NCBI GenBank assembly: GCA_963768075.1 | Contig: CAVYHD010000029.1 | Coordinates: 1 to 64,000 of the forward strand | DNA from: QHXW01 sp963768075 | GTDB lineage: Bacteria > Acidobacteriota > Terriglobia > Bryobacterales > Bryobacteraceae | Direction: 5' to 3' | DNA length: 64,000 nt | Shown here: positions 1-7,759 of the stretch, piece by piece | Layout of the letters: the number at the start of each line of letters is the position of its first letter | How positions within the stretch are numbered: the first letter of the stretch is position 1 | Program-made: the position numbers and the translations under genes | Notes under the pieces: model-generated | Databases searched by the model: none | The model's input: the letters and a program-made list of their open reading frames with translations, nothing else | What the model was told of the DNA's origin: nothing

Positions 1-154
1 GATGCTTTGCGCTGTAGGGCTTGCGGTTGACCACAAGCACTTGCTCTATCGCCGGGTGCTCTAAGCATTCGAACAATACCCCTTCTCCGACCATGCCGGT
101 GGCGCCTGTAATGATGACTTTGAGTTTCGACAGATTACTGCGCGTTTCTACCAT
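1..154 (-). CDS. NAD(P)-binding epimerase/dehydratase-like protein, N-terminal part
   Basis: Only the first 51 codons lie in the window; the gene runs off the left edge on the minus strand. Translated from the ATG at 154 it reads through a beta strand into the Rossmann dinucleotide-binding motif GATGMVGEG at about residues 17-25, followed by a helix and a second strand (VLVVNR). This is the typical start of atypical or extended short-chain dehydrogenases such as NAD-dependent epimerases. The substrate cannot be judged from this piece. Confidence 0.7.
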   Translation of the reverse strand, partial: MVETRSNLSKLKVIITGATGMVGEGVLFECLEHPAIEQVLVVNRKPYSAKH

Positions 155-284
155 TCCAAAGCGACTCAAGCCGGATCAATCTACGCGGTTGCGATGATCG
201 CGTCTTCGTTCGATAGAGGCGCCCAGACAGGCAGTTCCATATTATCATCCGTGCCCGAGCGCTCTTCAGCGCCCCGTAGTGCTT

Positions 285-1157
285 TCATGCCTCCGCCCAC
301 TGCTGTTTCAGGTATCGCAATGCGCGTCCGAGTGCCGCTTCGGGGTTATCGGTGAATCTCGACTCGATGGTCAGCCAACCGCTGTAGCCCGCCTTTTTCA
401 ATTCGCCGAAGCCCGGCCGGTAGTCGAAGGGCAGGGATCCCGGTTCCAGCCGCTTCTCTCCGTCGGCGAGATGGACGTAGCGCGTGTACCGCCCGAATCT
501 CGAAAGAGTCTCGGCGATGTTTGGCTCTTCAATTTGCATATGATAAAAATCGCTAAGAATGCCGTATCCCGGCGAGCCCACCGATTCGATGATCTTGGCG
601 GCCTGGCCTTGCTGGAACATGAAGTGTGTCTCCTTGTGATTGCAAGGTTCGAGCAGGAGAATGACACCGCTCTTTTCTACATCCGCAGCGAGTTCCCGCA
701 GTGCCGAGATCAGCAAGCGTTCCTCGATCTGGCGTGGGTTCATGATCGGAGAGAGGTCCTGAAAGCGGTTCGGTCCGAAGGTGGGCACCTCAATGAGGCA
801 TTCGGCTTCGAGGGCTTTGGCCAACTCCAGGCGGCGACGATCGGTCTCGATAGCCTGGTCGCGCTTCTCCGGATCGGTATTCAGGAGCCCGATGGAGCCG
901 ACGATGGCGCTTACCGCGACCCCCGTGCCGTTCAGCTCTTTTCGCAGGAACTCCAAGGGTTTGGCCGACCAGTCATCTCCGAGTTCGATGCCGTCGAACC
1001 CGAGCCGCTTCACCAACAACGCTCTTTCGCGCAAGCCCACATCGGGCAGGGGAGTGCGAACGCCAAAGCGGACAGGACGAGACGCGGCGAGGGTCGAACG
1101 TTTCGCGGCCAGAATGGCGCCTCCGGCATTCAATAGAGTTCGACGTGTCATCCTCAT
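285..1157 (-). CDS. Tat-exported sugar phosphate isomerase/epimerase (xylose isomerase-like TIM barrel)
   Basis: 290 residues. It starts with a twin-arginine leader (TRRTLLNAGGAIL, residues 4-16), so the mature enzyme should be periplasmic. The body matches the xylose-isomerase-like/AP-endonuclease-2 TIM barrel. Likely metal-binding positions are the Glu in LLLEP, the Asp and His in SDFYHM, the His in YVHLAD and the Glu in the C-terminal TIES. Family members isomerise or epimerise sugars and inositols, and Tat-exported versions are common in Acidobacteria and Planctomycetes beside dehydrogenases. The neighbouring gluconate-dehydrogenase-like pair fits a sugar-acid role. The exact substrate is unknown. 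Confidence 0.85.
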   Translation of the reverse strand: MRMTRRTLLNAGGAILAAKRSTLAASRPVRFGVRTPLPDVGLRERALLVKRLGFDGIELGDDWSAKPLEFLRKELNGTGVAVSAIVGSIGLLNTDPEKRDQAIETDRRRLELAKALEAECLIEVPTFGPNRFQDLSPIMNPRQIEERLLISALRELAADVEKSGVILLLEPCNHKETHFMFQQGQAAKIIESVGSPGYGILSDFYHMQIEEPNIAETLSRFGRYTRYVHLADGEKRLEPGSLPFDYRPGFGELKKAGYSGWLTIESRFTDNPEAALGRALRYLKQQWAEA

Positions 1158-1302
1158 AGCATATATTTCGAGTTGGCGGCTCGTCCTCCAGAGTGCGGGA
1201 GATTGGTATCCATCGTTTCCAGCGCGATCACCCGAAGAGGTTCGCGCTGCTCGTCATGGTCCATCGCAGTTCTGATTTGGCCCTGTATACGGCGCCGAAA
1301 GA

Positions 1303-1998
1303 CTACGCGTGTCCGTCCGGATGCGGGCAGCCGGGGAGACTCTCCCAAGCTACCTGCCCCGTCCAGCCGAGTTCCTTCATGCCGAATTCTGAAGAGTAAA
1401 AGGCCCCGCTTACCCACCCTTTGATGTTCTCGAAGTGGTCGCGCAACGTGAGGGCGGGCTCCTCACTGCCTGGCTTGGGAACCGTCGGCCGGCGCCGTCT
1501 GCGACCGCCTTGTCCGGGTGCGGAGGGATCAGCGGTCGAGGCCGCGGTCAAGATCGCGTTCTGCTGCGCTTCGGTGAGATCTGCGAAAGGGCGATCATAA
1601 CGCGTGATCCCTTCGTGATCGAAAGCGCCGAGTGCGGCCAGGAATTTCTTCTGATTCTCCTGCATGTCCACTGAGATCAGGGTATCGATGAACCGGTTCA
1701 CTTGTGCCCGGCGGGTTGAATTTGGCAGGATCTGCTCCGCGAGCGCGATCACGGTTTCGTTCTGGTGAGGATCGAAGAAGACCGGCTGCCAATCGGGCTC
1801 AGCAGCCTTACGGTCTGCGGCTACCATCGTGTCCTCATTCATCAGGTGGCGGCGGATCGGATGCGCGGCAGCGAGGCCGGGCAGTACCAAGCCCGTACCA
1901 GCCGTGCCCAGCAGCCGTTGCATGACTTGGCGACGGCTCAACCCACGCGCTTCCATGGGCTCATGGTTATTGAGGATTCTCAGCGGAGATTGTTTCAT
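1303..1998 (-). CDS. Gluconate 2-dehydrogenase subunit 3 family protein
   Basis: 231 residues. A twin-arginine leader (LSRRQVMQRLLGTAGTGL, about residues 20-37) is followed by the subunit-3 fold: a conserved stretch around FFDPHQNETVIALAEQILP and a C-terminal half ending in a GWTGQVAWESLPGC-like motif. In membrane-bound FAD sugar dehydrogenases this small subunit escorts the GMC catalytic subunit through the Tat pathway and holds it on the membrane. It is divergent from the GMC gene at 2134 with about 135 bp between the starts, so the two probably share a control region. A run of arginines (GGRRRRRPT) in the middle is unusual. Confidence 0.88.
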   Translation of the reverse strand: MKQSPLRILNNHEPMEARGLSRRQVMQRLLGTAGTGLVLPGLAAAHPIRRHLMNEDTMVAADRKAAEPDWQPVFFDPHQNETVIALAEQILPNSTRRAQVNRFIDTLISVDMQENQKKFLAALGAFDHEGITRYDRPFADLTEAQQNAILTAASTADPSAPGQGGRRRRRPTVPKPGSEEPALTLRDHFENIKGWVSGAFYSSEFGMKELGWTGQVAWESLPGCPHPDGHA

Positions 1999-2133
1999 AA
2001 TCGAACCAGTGTTGTCGGAACGTCAACTTCTGCAGTTCGCTCCGATGCTATCACTGCTTCCTGCAGCCGTACAAGACGACGCGGTGAAATTTGGCGTATA
2101 TTTATCGCTTGAACCGGATTTCGGTGAAGACTT

Positions 2134-3819
2134 ATGGCAGACCAATCGAAGACAGTGTTTGACGTAGCAGTGGTCGGGTCGGGCGCCTCGGGCGGCTGGG
2201 CATGCAAACGCCTGTCTGAAGCCGGGCTCAAGGTGGCGCTGGTGGATGCGGGCCGGCCGCAATCGGACGCGAACTTCAGCGAGCACGAGCCCGCCTTTAA
2301 ATTGAAATACCGCGACCAGGCGGACTCGGTGATTCGCAAAACACGCCCCGTGCAGAAGGACTGCTACGCCTGCATGGAATACAACTACGACTGGTTTGCC
2401 AACGACCTCGATGAGCCCTACACCACCGGGAAGGACCAGCCGTTCAGTTGGCAAGGACGCTTGCGCGTCACTGGTGGACGCACCAATGTCTGGGGTCGCG
2501 TGAGCCTACGCTTGAGTGATCTCGACTTTAAGGCTGCCTCCTTCGACGGCTATGGCGACGACTGGCCTATCAGCTACAAGGATGTTGAGCCCTATTACGA
2601 CCTCGTAGAAGAATACGTGGGCATTTGTGGACAGCCTGAGGGACTGGCGCATCTGCCCGACGGGCACTTTCTGCCGCCCATGCCTCTCAACTGCGTAGAG
2701 ACCCAGTTCCGGAATCGTGTCAAGGCAAAATTGGGCTGGGTGCCGATGGCGACGCGCAGCGCCAACATCACGAAGCCCATCAATGGCCGAGCGGCCTGTC
2801 ATTACTGCGGTCCGTGCGAGCGCGGCTGCGTCACCCATTCGTACTTCAATGCTGCCTTTACCACTGTGGCCGACGCTCTGAAATCGGGCCATTGCACCCA
2901 TGTTCCGAACGCCATGGTCTACAAGGTCCTGATGGACTCCGACCGGAACCGCGCGCGAGGAGTTCTTTACATCGACCGCATCACGCGTAAGCCAAACGAG
3001 GTTCAAGCACGTGCCGTGGTGCTCTGTGCGCAGTCCCAGGAATCGGTTCGCATTCTCCTCAACTCTGCCAATACTCAGTATCCGAATGGCCTGGCCAACT
3101 CCAGCGGAGTACTCGGCCACTACTTGATGGACCACATCATGGGCGGAGGAGCGAACGGCGACTTCCCGGAGCTGGCTGGCAAACCCTTGATGAGCGAACC
3201 CCGAAACCCCGCGGGCATGTACGTAGCCCGCTTTCGCAATCTGCCGGGTGGTCCCAAGGCCAAGGACTTCCTGCGCGGCTACGGCTACGAAGGCGGAGGC
3301 GGAACGAATTTTAACTGGGGCGCGGCAGGATTCGGGAAAGCTTATAAAGAGGCTCTACTGGAAGGCAAGTGCAACCTCGGGATCGGCGGTTTTGGCGAGT
3401 GCCTGGCCCGCAAGGAAAACTACGTGGAACTCGACCCGGAAATGAAGGACACCTTCGGGATTCCGGTGCTGCGCATCCATATGACCTATGGGGAAAACGA
3501 ATTGAACATGGTGAAGGATATGGCGGACTCCGCCGCCGAGATGCTGGAGGCAGCAGGGGCAAAGAACATTCGCAAGAATGCACACCCCTCCTCACCGGGC
3601 TGGGCCATCCACGAGGTTGGGATCGCGCGCATGGGAAATGACCCCCGGAAGTCCGTGCTGAATCAATTCCAGCAGACCCACGACGTCAAGAACGTCTTCG
3701 TTTGCGATGGATCGGGCTTCACTTCGACCGCCTGCCAAAATCCGACCTTGACGATCATGACCCTTTGCGTGCGCTCCATGGACTACTTGATGGGCGAAAT
3801 GAAGCGCGGCAATGTTTGA
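2134..3819 (+). CDS. GMC family FAD-dependent oxidoreductase (sugar/alcohol dehydrogenase large subunit)
   Basis: 561 residues. The N-terminal FAD-binding motif is GSGASGGW at residues 12-19, with no signal peptide, as expected for a protein carried out by a Tat-tagged partner. The C-terminal GMC block has the catalytic His in GWAIHEVG and the NPTLTIM loop. Four cysteines cluster at residues 222-232 (CHYCGPCERGC), resembling the cysteine-containing region that holds an iron-sulfur cluster in bacterial FAD glucose dehydrogenase; that function is inferred. The subunit-3 gene upstream supports a periplasmic dehydrogenase feeding electrons to the respiratory chain. The sugar or polyol substrate is unknown. 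Confidence 0.9.
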   Translation: MADQSKTVFDVAVVGSGASGGWACKRLSEAGLKVALVDAGRPQSDANFSEHEPAFKLKYRDQADSVIRKTRPVQKDCYACMEYNYDWFANDLDEPYTTGKDQPFSWQGRLRVTGGRTNVWGRVSLRLSDLDFKAASFDGYGDDWPISYKDVEPYYDLVEEYVGICGQPEGLAHLPDGHFLPPMPLNCVETQFRNRVKAKLGWVPMATRSANITKPINGRAACHYCGPCERGCVTHSYFNAAFTTVADALKSGHCTHVPNAMVYKVLMDSDRNRARGVLYIDRITRKPNEVQARAVVLCAQSQESVRILLNSANTQYPNGLANSSGVLGHYLMDHIMGGGANGDFPELAGKPLMSEPRNPAGMYVARFRNLPGGPKAKDFLRGYGYEGGGGTNFNWGAAGFGKAYKEALLEGKCNLGIGGFGECLARKENYVELDPEMKDTFGIPVLRIHMTYGENELNMVKDMADSAAEMLEAAGAKNIRKNAHPSSPGWAIHEVGIARMGNDPRKSVLNQFQQTHDVKNVFVCDGSGFTSTACQNPTLTIMTLCVRSMDYLMGEMKRGNV

Positions 3820-3828
3820 GTGGTACAC

Positions 3829-3870
3829 CTCGCGAGGTAAGCACACCAATGTGTGCCTGATTTCAGGCTC
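3829..3870. terminator. Probable bidirectional terminator between convergent genes
   Basis: The 53-bp gap between the convergent genes ending at 3819 and 3873 holds stacked hairpins: CCTCGCGAGG near 3831-3840, GCACAC-CAAT-GTGTGC at 3841-3856, and CCTGA-TT-TCAGG at 3856-3867. No long T tract follows, so the strength is uncertain. Confidence 0.5.
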
Positions 3871-3872
3871 CT

Positions 3873-5660
3873 TCAGTACTGCCAGCGATCGGGATGCTCC
3901 TCTTTCGGTGCATTTTGGGTAACTGCTGCGGCCATGTTTCTTACGAGTTCCGCATTGGTCGTGGGCTGCCAGCCGTGCCCTTTTAGAGGGCGGCCAAACT
4001 CGAATGAGCCGGCGTAATAGGGATCCCGCGTGTTCTCCAGGAAATCCTGAAGCAGATAGAGCGTCAGGTTCAGAAAATTGCCGTCAGACTCGCCGCAATA
4101 GATATGCACCTTGCCCACGAGGTCGCGGCCAATTTTCGGCCAGTTGCGCTCCAGATACTCTCGCAGGTCGTAGCCATGCTCGCGTGCGTAGCGCGCCACG
4201 TCACGATTTATCCTGCCCGTGCTCTTGTCCCATAGTGGAATGGGATAGCCGTCATCGCCGACCGGGTTCATGACCACTTCGTAGTCGTTGAGCCAGATCG
4301 TGGACCGCTCCTTATCACCGACCACGCTCTGGAGGCGGCTCATCTGCCGGACGGTCATCCGTGTCTGGCCGTCAATAGTGCGCGAGGCCAGCCGTTCCTC
4401 TTGCAGCCAGTCGCCCCTGGAAATGGTGAAGGCGTTTTCGTCGTTGTATATGTCGATGCCGCCGTTGTAGCGACGCAGGTCCACGGGGTCGGGGTAAAAC
4501 GTCCAGACGCCTCCAAAGAAATCCGGGTGGTATGCCTGCAGCGCTAGTGATTCCCACCCTCCGGTCGAGCCGCCGGTAAGCGTCCGTGCCCAGGGCTGGG
4601 GGATCATGCGGAAGTGCGATTCCAGAAAGGGGATCAGCTCGGTCATGATGGCGTCACCGTAGGGACCTTCGTTCTCGGAATTCACGGCGTAGGAGTCGTC
4701 GTAGTAGGGGCTGGGGTGCTGGAAGGTCACCGCAATCATGCGCGGAAAGTGTTCCGAGTTCCAGGCCTGGTAGAACTCATAGCCGGTCTCCACATTTCCG
4801 AGGGCACCGTTGTGATGGGAATAGGGCGGCGGTTCGGCCATATTCACGTGGGCGGCGACGGCACGTTCCCTCTCTCTCGCCCAGCTCTTTTCGGCGGGAT
4901 CGAACTTCGTGGAAAACCCGAAAGGCGCATCGAGGCTAAAGTGGCCTTGCAAGTACATCGCTGGGTAACGGACGTCGGGATGGTCGTCATAGCCTTTGGG
5001 AAGCAGAACTGTGGCGCCGATGTAGATGGGGTGGCCCCAGAAGCGGCTAAGGAGCGGGCTCTGCATTTTGAATCGCTTTACCCACGGCGTGTCAGCAGGC
5101 ACTTCGATGGCTGGGATTTTTCTTGTTAGCTCTAGTTTAATCTTGTAACCAGTGGCCGGGTCGAGATGTACCTTGCGAACTTCGCTGACGAGGTTTCCCG
5201 GGGATCGCGTAAAGTTCTGGCCTTCCCACTGGTCCATATGCGCCCAGATAACGTGGCCGTCGGCGCGGTGGAATTCGGTGTAGATGTTCAGCAGCGCCTG
5301 AATATAATAATCGCCGGCGGGCACGTCTCTCAGGTTCTCTGGAGGGAAGCCTTTCGTTCTCTCATCGAGAATTGCGGCGACCCCGGGCTTCTGCGCAGTT
5401 ACGTCGCTCGCAAAGACAGCGGCACCGCCGTAGAGTTGGAGACGCGGTTCGGACCCGTTGGTCTTTGCCAGAAAGACGCACGTCCTTCCGGTGACTGGTT
5501 CGGCATGGAGGTCGGCGGGAAAGGAGATTTCGAAACTGGTCGACGGAATCGGTTGGCCCGCGAGGGGTAGCCCCAGCACCAGACTCAGCAGTGCGCGGAC
5601 CCCACTCAGGAGCCACATAGCGCGCCGGACGTTCGATCTTGGGCAGAGCTGGGAATTCAT
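3873..5660 (-). CDS. Secreted esterase-like alpha/beta hydrolase
   Basis: 595 residues with a hydrophobic leader (WLLSGVRALLSLVLGLPLAG, about residues 16-35), so probably exported. The first ~200 residues form a domain I cannot name. The C-terminal half looks like the esterase D/enterochelin-esterase fold, with the nucleophile elbow GGSTGGWES near residue 363, a conserved LTGGSTGG context and a late GHGWQ stretch that could supply the His. Large proteins of this layout recur in Acidobacteria without known substrate. It converges with the GMC gene. A start at the internal Met about 14 codons downstream would give a cleaner signal peptide. Confidence 0.75.
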   Translation of the reverse strand: MNSQLCPRSNVRRAMWLLSGVRALLSLVLGLPLAGQPIPSTSFEISFPADLHAEPVTGRTCVFLAKTNGSEPRLQLYGGAAVFASDVTAQKPGVAAILDERTKGFPPENLRDVPAGDYYIQALLNIYTEFHRADGHVIWAHMDQWEGQNFTRSPGNLVSEVRKVHLDPATGYKIKLELTRKIPAIEVPADTPWVKRFKMQSPLLSRFWGHPIYIGATVLLPKGYDDHPDVRYPAMYLQGHFSLDAPFGFSTKFDPAEKSWARERERAVAAHVNMAEPPPYSHHNGALGNVETGYEFYQAWNSEHFPRMIAVTFQHPSPYYDDSYAVNSENEGPYGDAIMTELIPFLESHFRMIPQPWARTLTGGSTGGWESLALQAYHPDFFGGVWTFYPDPVDLRRYNGGIDIYNDENAFTISRGDWLQEERLASRTIDGQTRMTVRQMSRLQSVVGDKERSTIWLNDYEVVMNPVGDDGYPIPLWDKSTGRINRDVARYAREHGYDLREYLERNWPKIGRDLVGKVHIYCGESDGNFLNLTLYLLQDFLENTRDPYYAGSFEFGRPLKGHGWQPTTNAELVRNMAAAVTQNAPKEEHPDRWQY

Positions 5661-5733
5661 CGAACAAGGCTATCAACTCGCGTCACGGTTGTGTACCCGA
5701 GTTTTCACAACACAACCGTTAACGTGCAGTGTC

Positions 5734-6381
5734 TCATCGAGCGTACACAATATCGATGATCTGGCGGGTATAAAACGGTGCGACCGACTGCCGGAAAGCG
5801 CCACCTGAGCCGGCTAATGCAAGACCTGTGACTTTTCGAAGCTCAGCGGGCGTGTATGACCGCCGGATTGATCTTTGGCCATCTACGGCAACGATCCGGC
5901 AGACAAAGGGTGCTACGAAGAGACGAAACAGCGCTAGAGGTAACGGATGCCGGACCACGTCCAAGAGGATGAAGCGGCGGCAGAATCTGCTCACATTGCG
6001 GATCAGGTCGACGAGGTCCTTTTCGGAGAGATGATGGCCTAGGTGCATGGAGAACGCCACGTCCGCGTAAGGGAGCGGGTCCCGGACGGCATCGGCCTGG
6101 AATATGGGAATAGCTGCACTAATCGTTGGCCGTGGTTTCAAATCGACGCCAACCGCCTCGACGCCGAGCTTGCGCCGAACGTTTTCCAGAACCCACCCGG
6201 TACCACAACCCACATCTAGTATCCGGCGAACAGGCATAGGATCCTCGCGGATAGCGCGGATGACGAAATATGTATCGCCCAGCCACCAGTGGATTCGCGC
6301 GAGATCCCGGTATGCACGCTTCACCGATTCGTCTGGAACACCATCCCCGTCTAGTATCTCTGTTGCGCTTGTTCTTTTCAT
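5734..6381 (-). CDS. Class I SAM-dependent methyltransferase
   Basis: 215 residues. The SAM-binding motif I is ILDVGCGTGW (residues ~54-63), followed by the acidic strand end VGVDLKP and a later HHLSEKD segment. The size and the C-terminal RRSYTPAELRKVTG segment resemble methyltransferases that sit beside type III polyketide synthases and FAD reductases in many soil bacteria; no synthase is present here. It is divergent from the FAD reductase at 6425 with only about 43 bp between them, which suggests joint control. A TATAAT-like -10 box lies eight bases before the start codon. Confidence 0.85.
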   Translation of the reverse strand: MKRTSATEILDGDGVPDESVKRAYRDLARIHWWLGDTYFVIRAIREDPMPVRRILDVGCGTGWVLENVRRKLGVEAVGVDLKPRPTISAAIPIFQADAVRDPLPYADVAFSMHLGHHLSEKDLVDLIRNVSRFCRRFILLDVVRHPLPLALFRLFVAPFVCRIVAVDGQRSIRRSYTPAELRKVTGLALAGSGGAFRQSVAPFYTRQIIDIVYAR

Positions 6382-6389
6382 CCGCTTGA

Positions 6390-6395
6390 ATTATA
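6390..6395 (-). promoter_or_regulatory. Candidate -10 box of the methyltransferase gene, possibly leaderless
   Basis: On the minus strand TATAAT is followed by eight bases and then the ATG at 6381. Transcription normally begins 6-8 bases after the -10 box, which would place the transcript start at or next to the start codon. No convincing -35 or Shine-Dalgarno is visible. Confidence 0.4.
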
Positions 6396-6424
6396 GGGCA
6401 CAAGAACTGCTTCGGTAGTAATTA

Positions 6425-7567
6425 ATGCTCGTAACAATACGCATCGTTAGTCCGGCCCTTGTGGAGTGTGCCGGAGAAACCTGTTCAGCGGCGAGCCAAT
6501 GCGGCGATAATGAATTGAGGGAGCAGTCGACGAAGGAGATTCTTGTAGCAGGAGGGGGTCCAGCGGGCGCAGCCGCGGCAATCGCCGGGCTGCTGGAGGG
6601 GTCATCTGTGCGGCTCGTGGACCGAGCAACAACCATCCGGCATAAAGTGTGCGGGGAATTTATCTCTCCGGACGCCGCGGAAGTACTGGCAGCTCTCCAG
6701 GTGTGGAACGACTTCGACGTACTTCGCCCGTGCCGCATCCGCAGATGCATTCTCCACTTTGGGCGTCATGTTAAGCAGTGGAGGCTTCCGGAGTGTGGCT
6801 GGGGATTGAGCCGGTTCCGGCTGGACCGGATGCTGATCGAGAAAGCCAGCGTGCTCGGCGCCATTGTATCGCGTGGTGAGGGTGTTGATTGCCGACGGAC
6901 GAGTCAGGCTGAAGGGCGCGTGATCTTCGCCTGTGGGCGCCCACAGGCAACAGACCAGCGTGACCGGCTCTTCGGCTTCAAGGCTCATTTCGAAGGCGCT
7001 TCGGACGACGCGGTTGAGTTGTTCTTTGACACCTTCGGGTACGTTGGCGTCAGCAGCATCGAAGATGGCCTGACCAACGTGTGCGGGATCGCGCCGGAAT
7101 CATTGCTGCGGAGATATGGATTCGACTTCGATGAGGCTGTTCTGCGGTCGCCTGCCTTGGCTGAGCGCCTCCGGCCTCTGCAGCGGAGAATGCGTTGGAT
7201 CGTAACTGTCCCCCTGTCGTTTGCACCTCCCTCGACGTCCGATTTTGGAACCGGCGTTTACCCCGCAGGTGACTCGCTCACATTTGTCGATCCGTTTACT
7301 GGGTCCGGCATTCTGAATGCATTATTGACGGGGCGGCTTGCCGGCATGGCGGCGGCACGGCGGATCCCGAGTTCAGAGTACGTGAAAGCGTGTAGATCTC
7401 TTCTGGGGCGCGCATTCCTGATCTCCTCGGTGCTGCGTCGCTTGGTCGACAGTACGGAAGTCCACTGGTTGGCCCATTACCTTCCTGGCCAAGCTCTATT
7501 CCGATTGACGCGTGCGAACTTTGCCGGCGCCTCGGGAACTCACGCACCAGCCTGGAGCCGTTCGTGA
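6425..7567 (+). CDS. FAD-dependent oxidoreductase, geranylgeranyl-reductase-like
   Basis: 380 residues as called. The FAD-binding GGGPAGAAAAI motif is at residues ~43-53, the second motif is KVCGEFISPDA, and the late flavin motif is AGDSLTFVDPFTGSGI. These are typical of the geranylgeranyl reductase/UbiH-like hydroxylase group. The residues before KEILVAGGGPAG are unlike the family and have no Shine-Dalgarno, so the true start may be the TTG near 6515. It forms a divergent pair with the methyltransferase. In related genomes such pairs accompany a chalcone-synthase-like gene, so a role in lipid or polyketide tailoring is inferred. Confidence 0.8.
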   Translation: MLVTIRIVSPALVECAGETCSAASQCGDNELREQSTKEILVAGGGPAGAAAAIAGLLEGSSVRLVDRATTIRHKVCGEFISPDAAEVLAALQVWNDFDVLRPCRIRRCILHFGRHVKQWRLPECGWGLSRFRLDRMLIEKASVLGAIVSRGEGVDCRRTSQAEGRVIFACGRPQATDQRDRLFGFKAHFEGASDDAVELFFDTFGYVGVSSIEDGLTNVCGIAPESLLRRYGFDFDEAVLRSPALAERLRPLQRRMRWIVTVPLSFAPPSTSDFGTGVYPAGDSLTFVDPFTGSGILNALLTGRLAGMAAARRIPSSEYVKACRSLLGRAFLISSVLRRLVDSTEVHWLAHYLPGQALFRLTRANFAGASGTHAPAWSRS

Positions 7568-7759
7568 GGTGATCCTGACAATGCCTCCGACGATGGGACC
7601 ATAGCCCGACTCCCGCGCGGTCCGTTTTACGCTCGCCCGTTTACCTGACGTTATCCCGCCGGTCGCGGCTGATGCCGCTGGCCCAGGGAGGCGGAGTGGT
7701 TGTGTGGTCCACGGGCCGAGGGTTTCGTGTTAGGATCTTCCAGGAATCGTCATCCAAAG

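Noticed and set aside
279..1136. Long plus-strand frame opposite the sugar isomerase gene
   Set aside because: Antisense shadow of a gene with a Tat leader and full family motifs; the translation has no domain.
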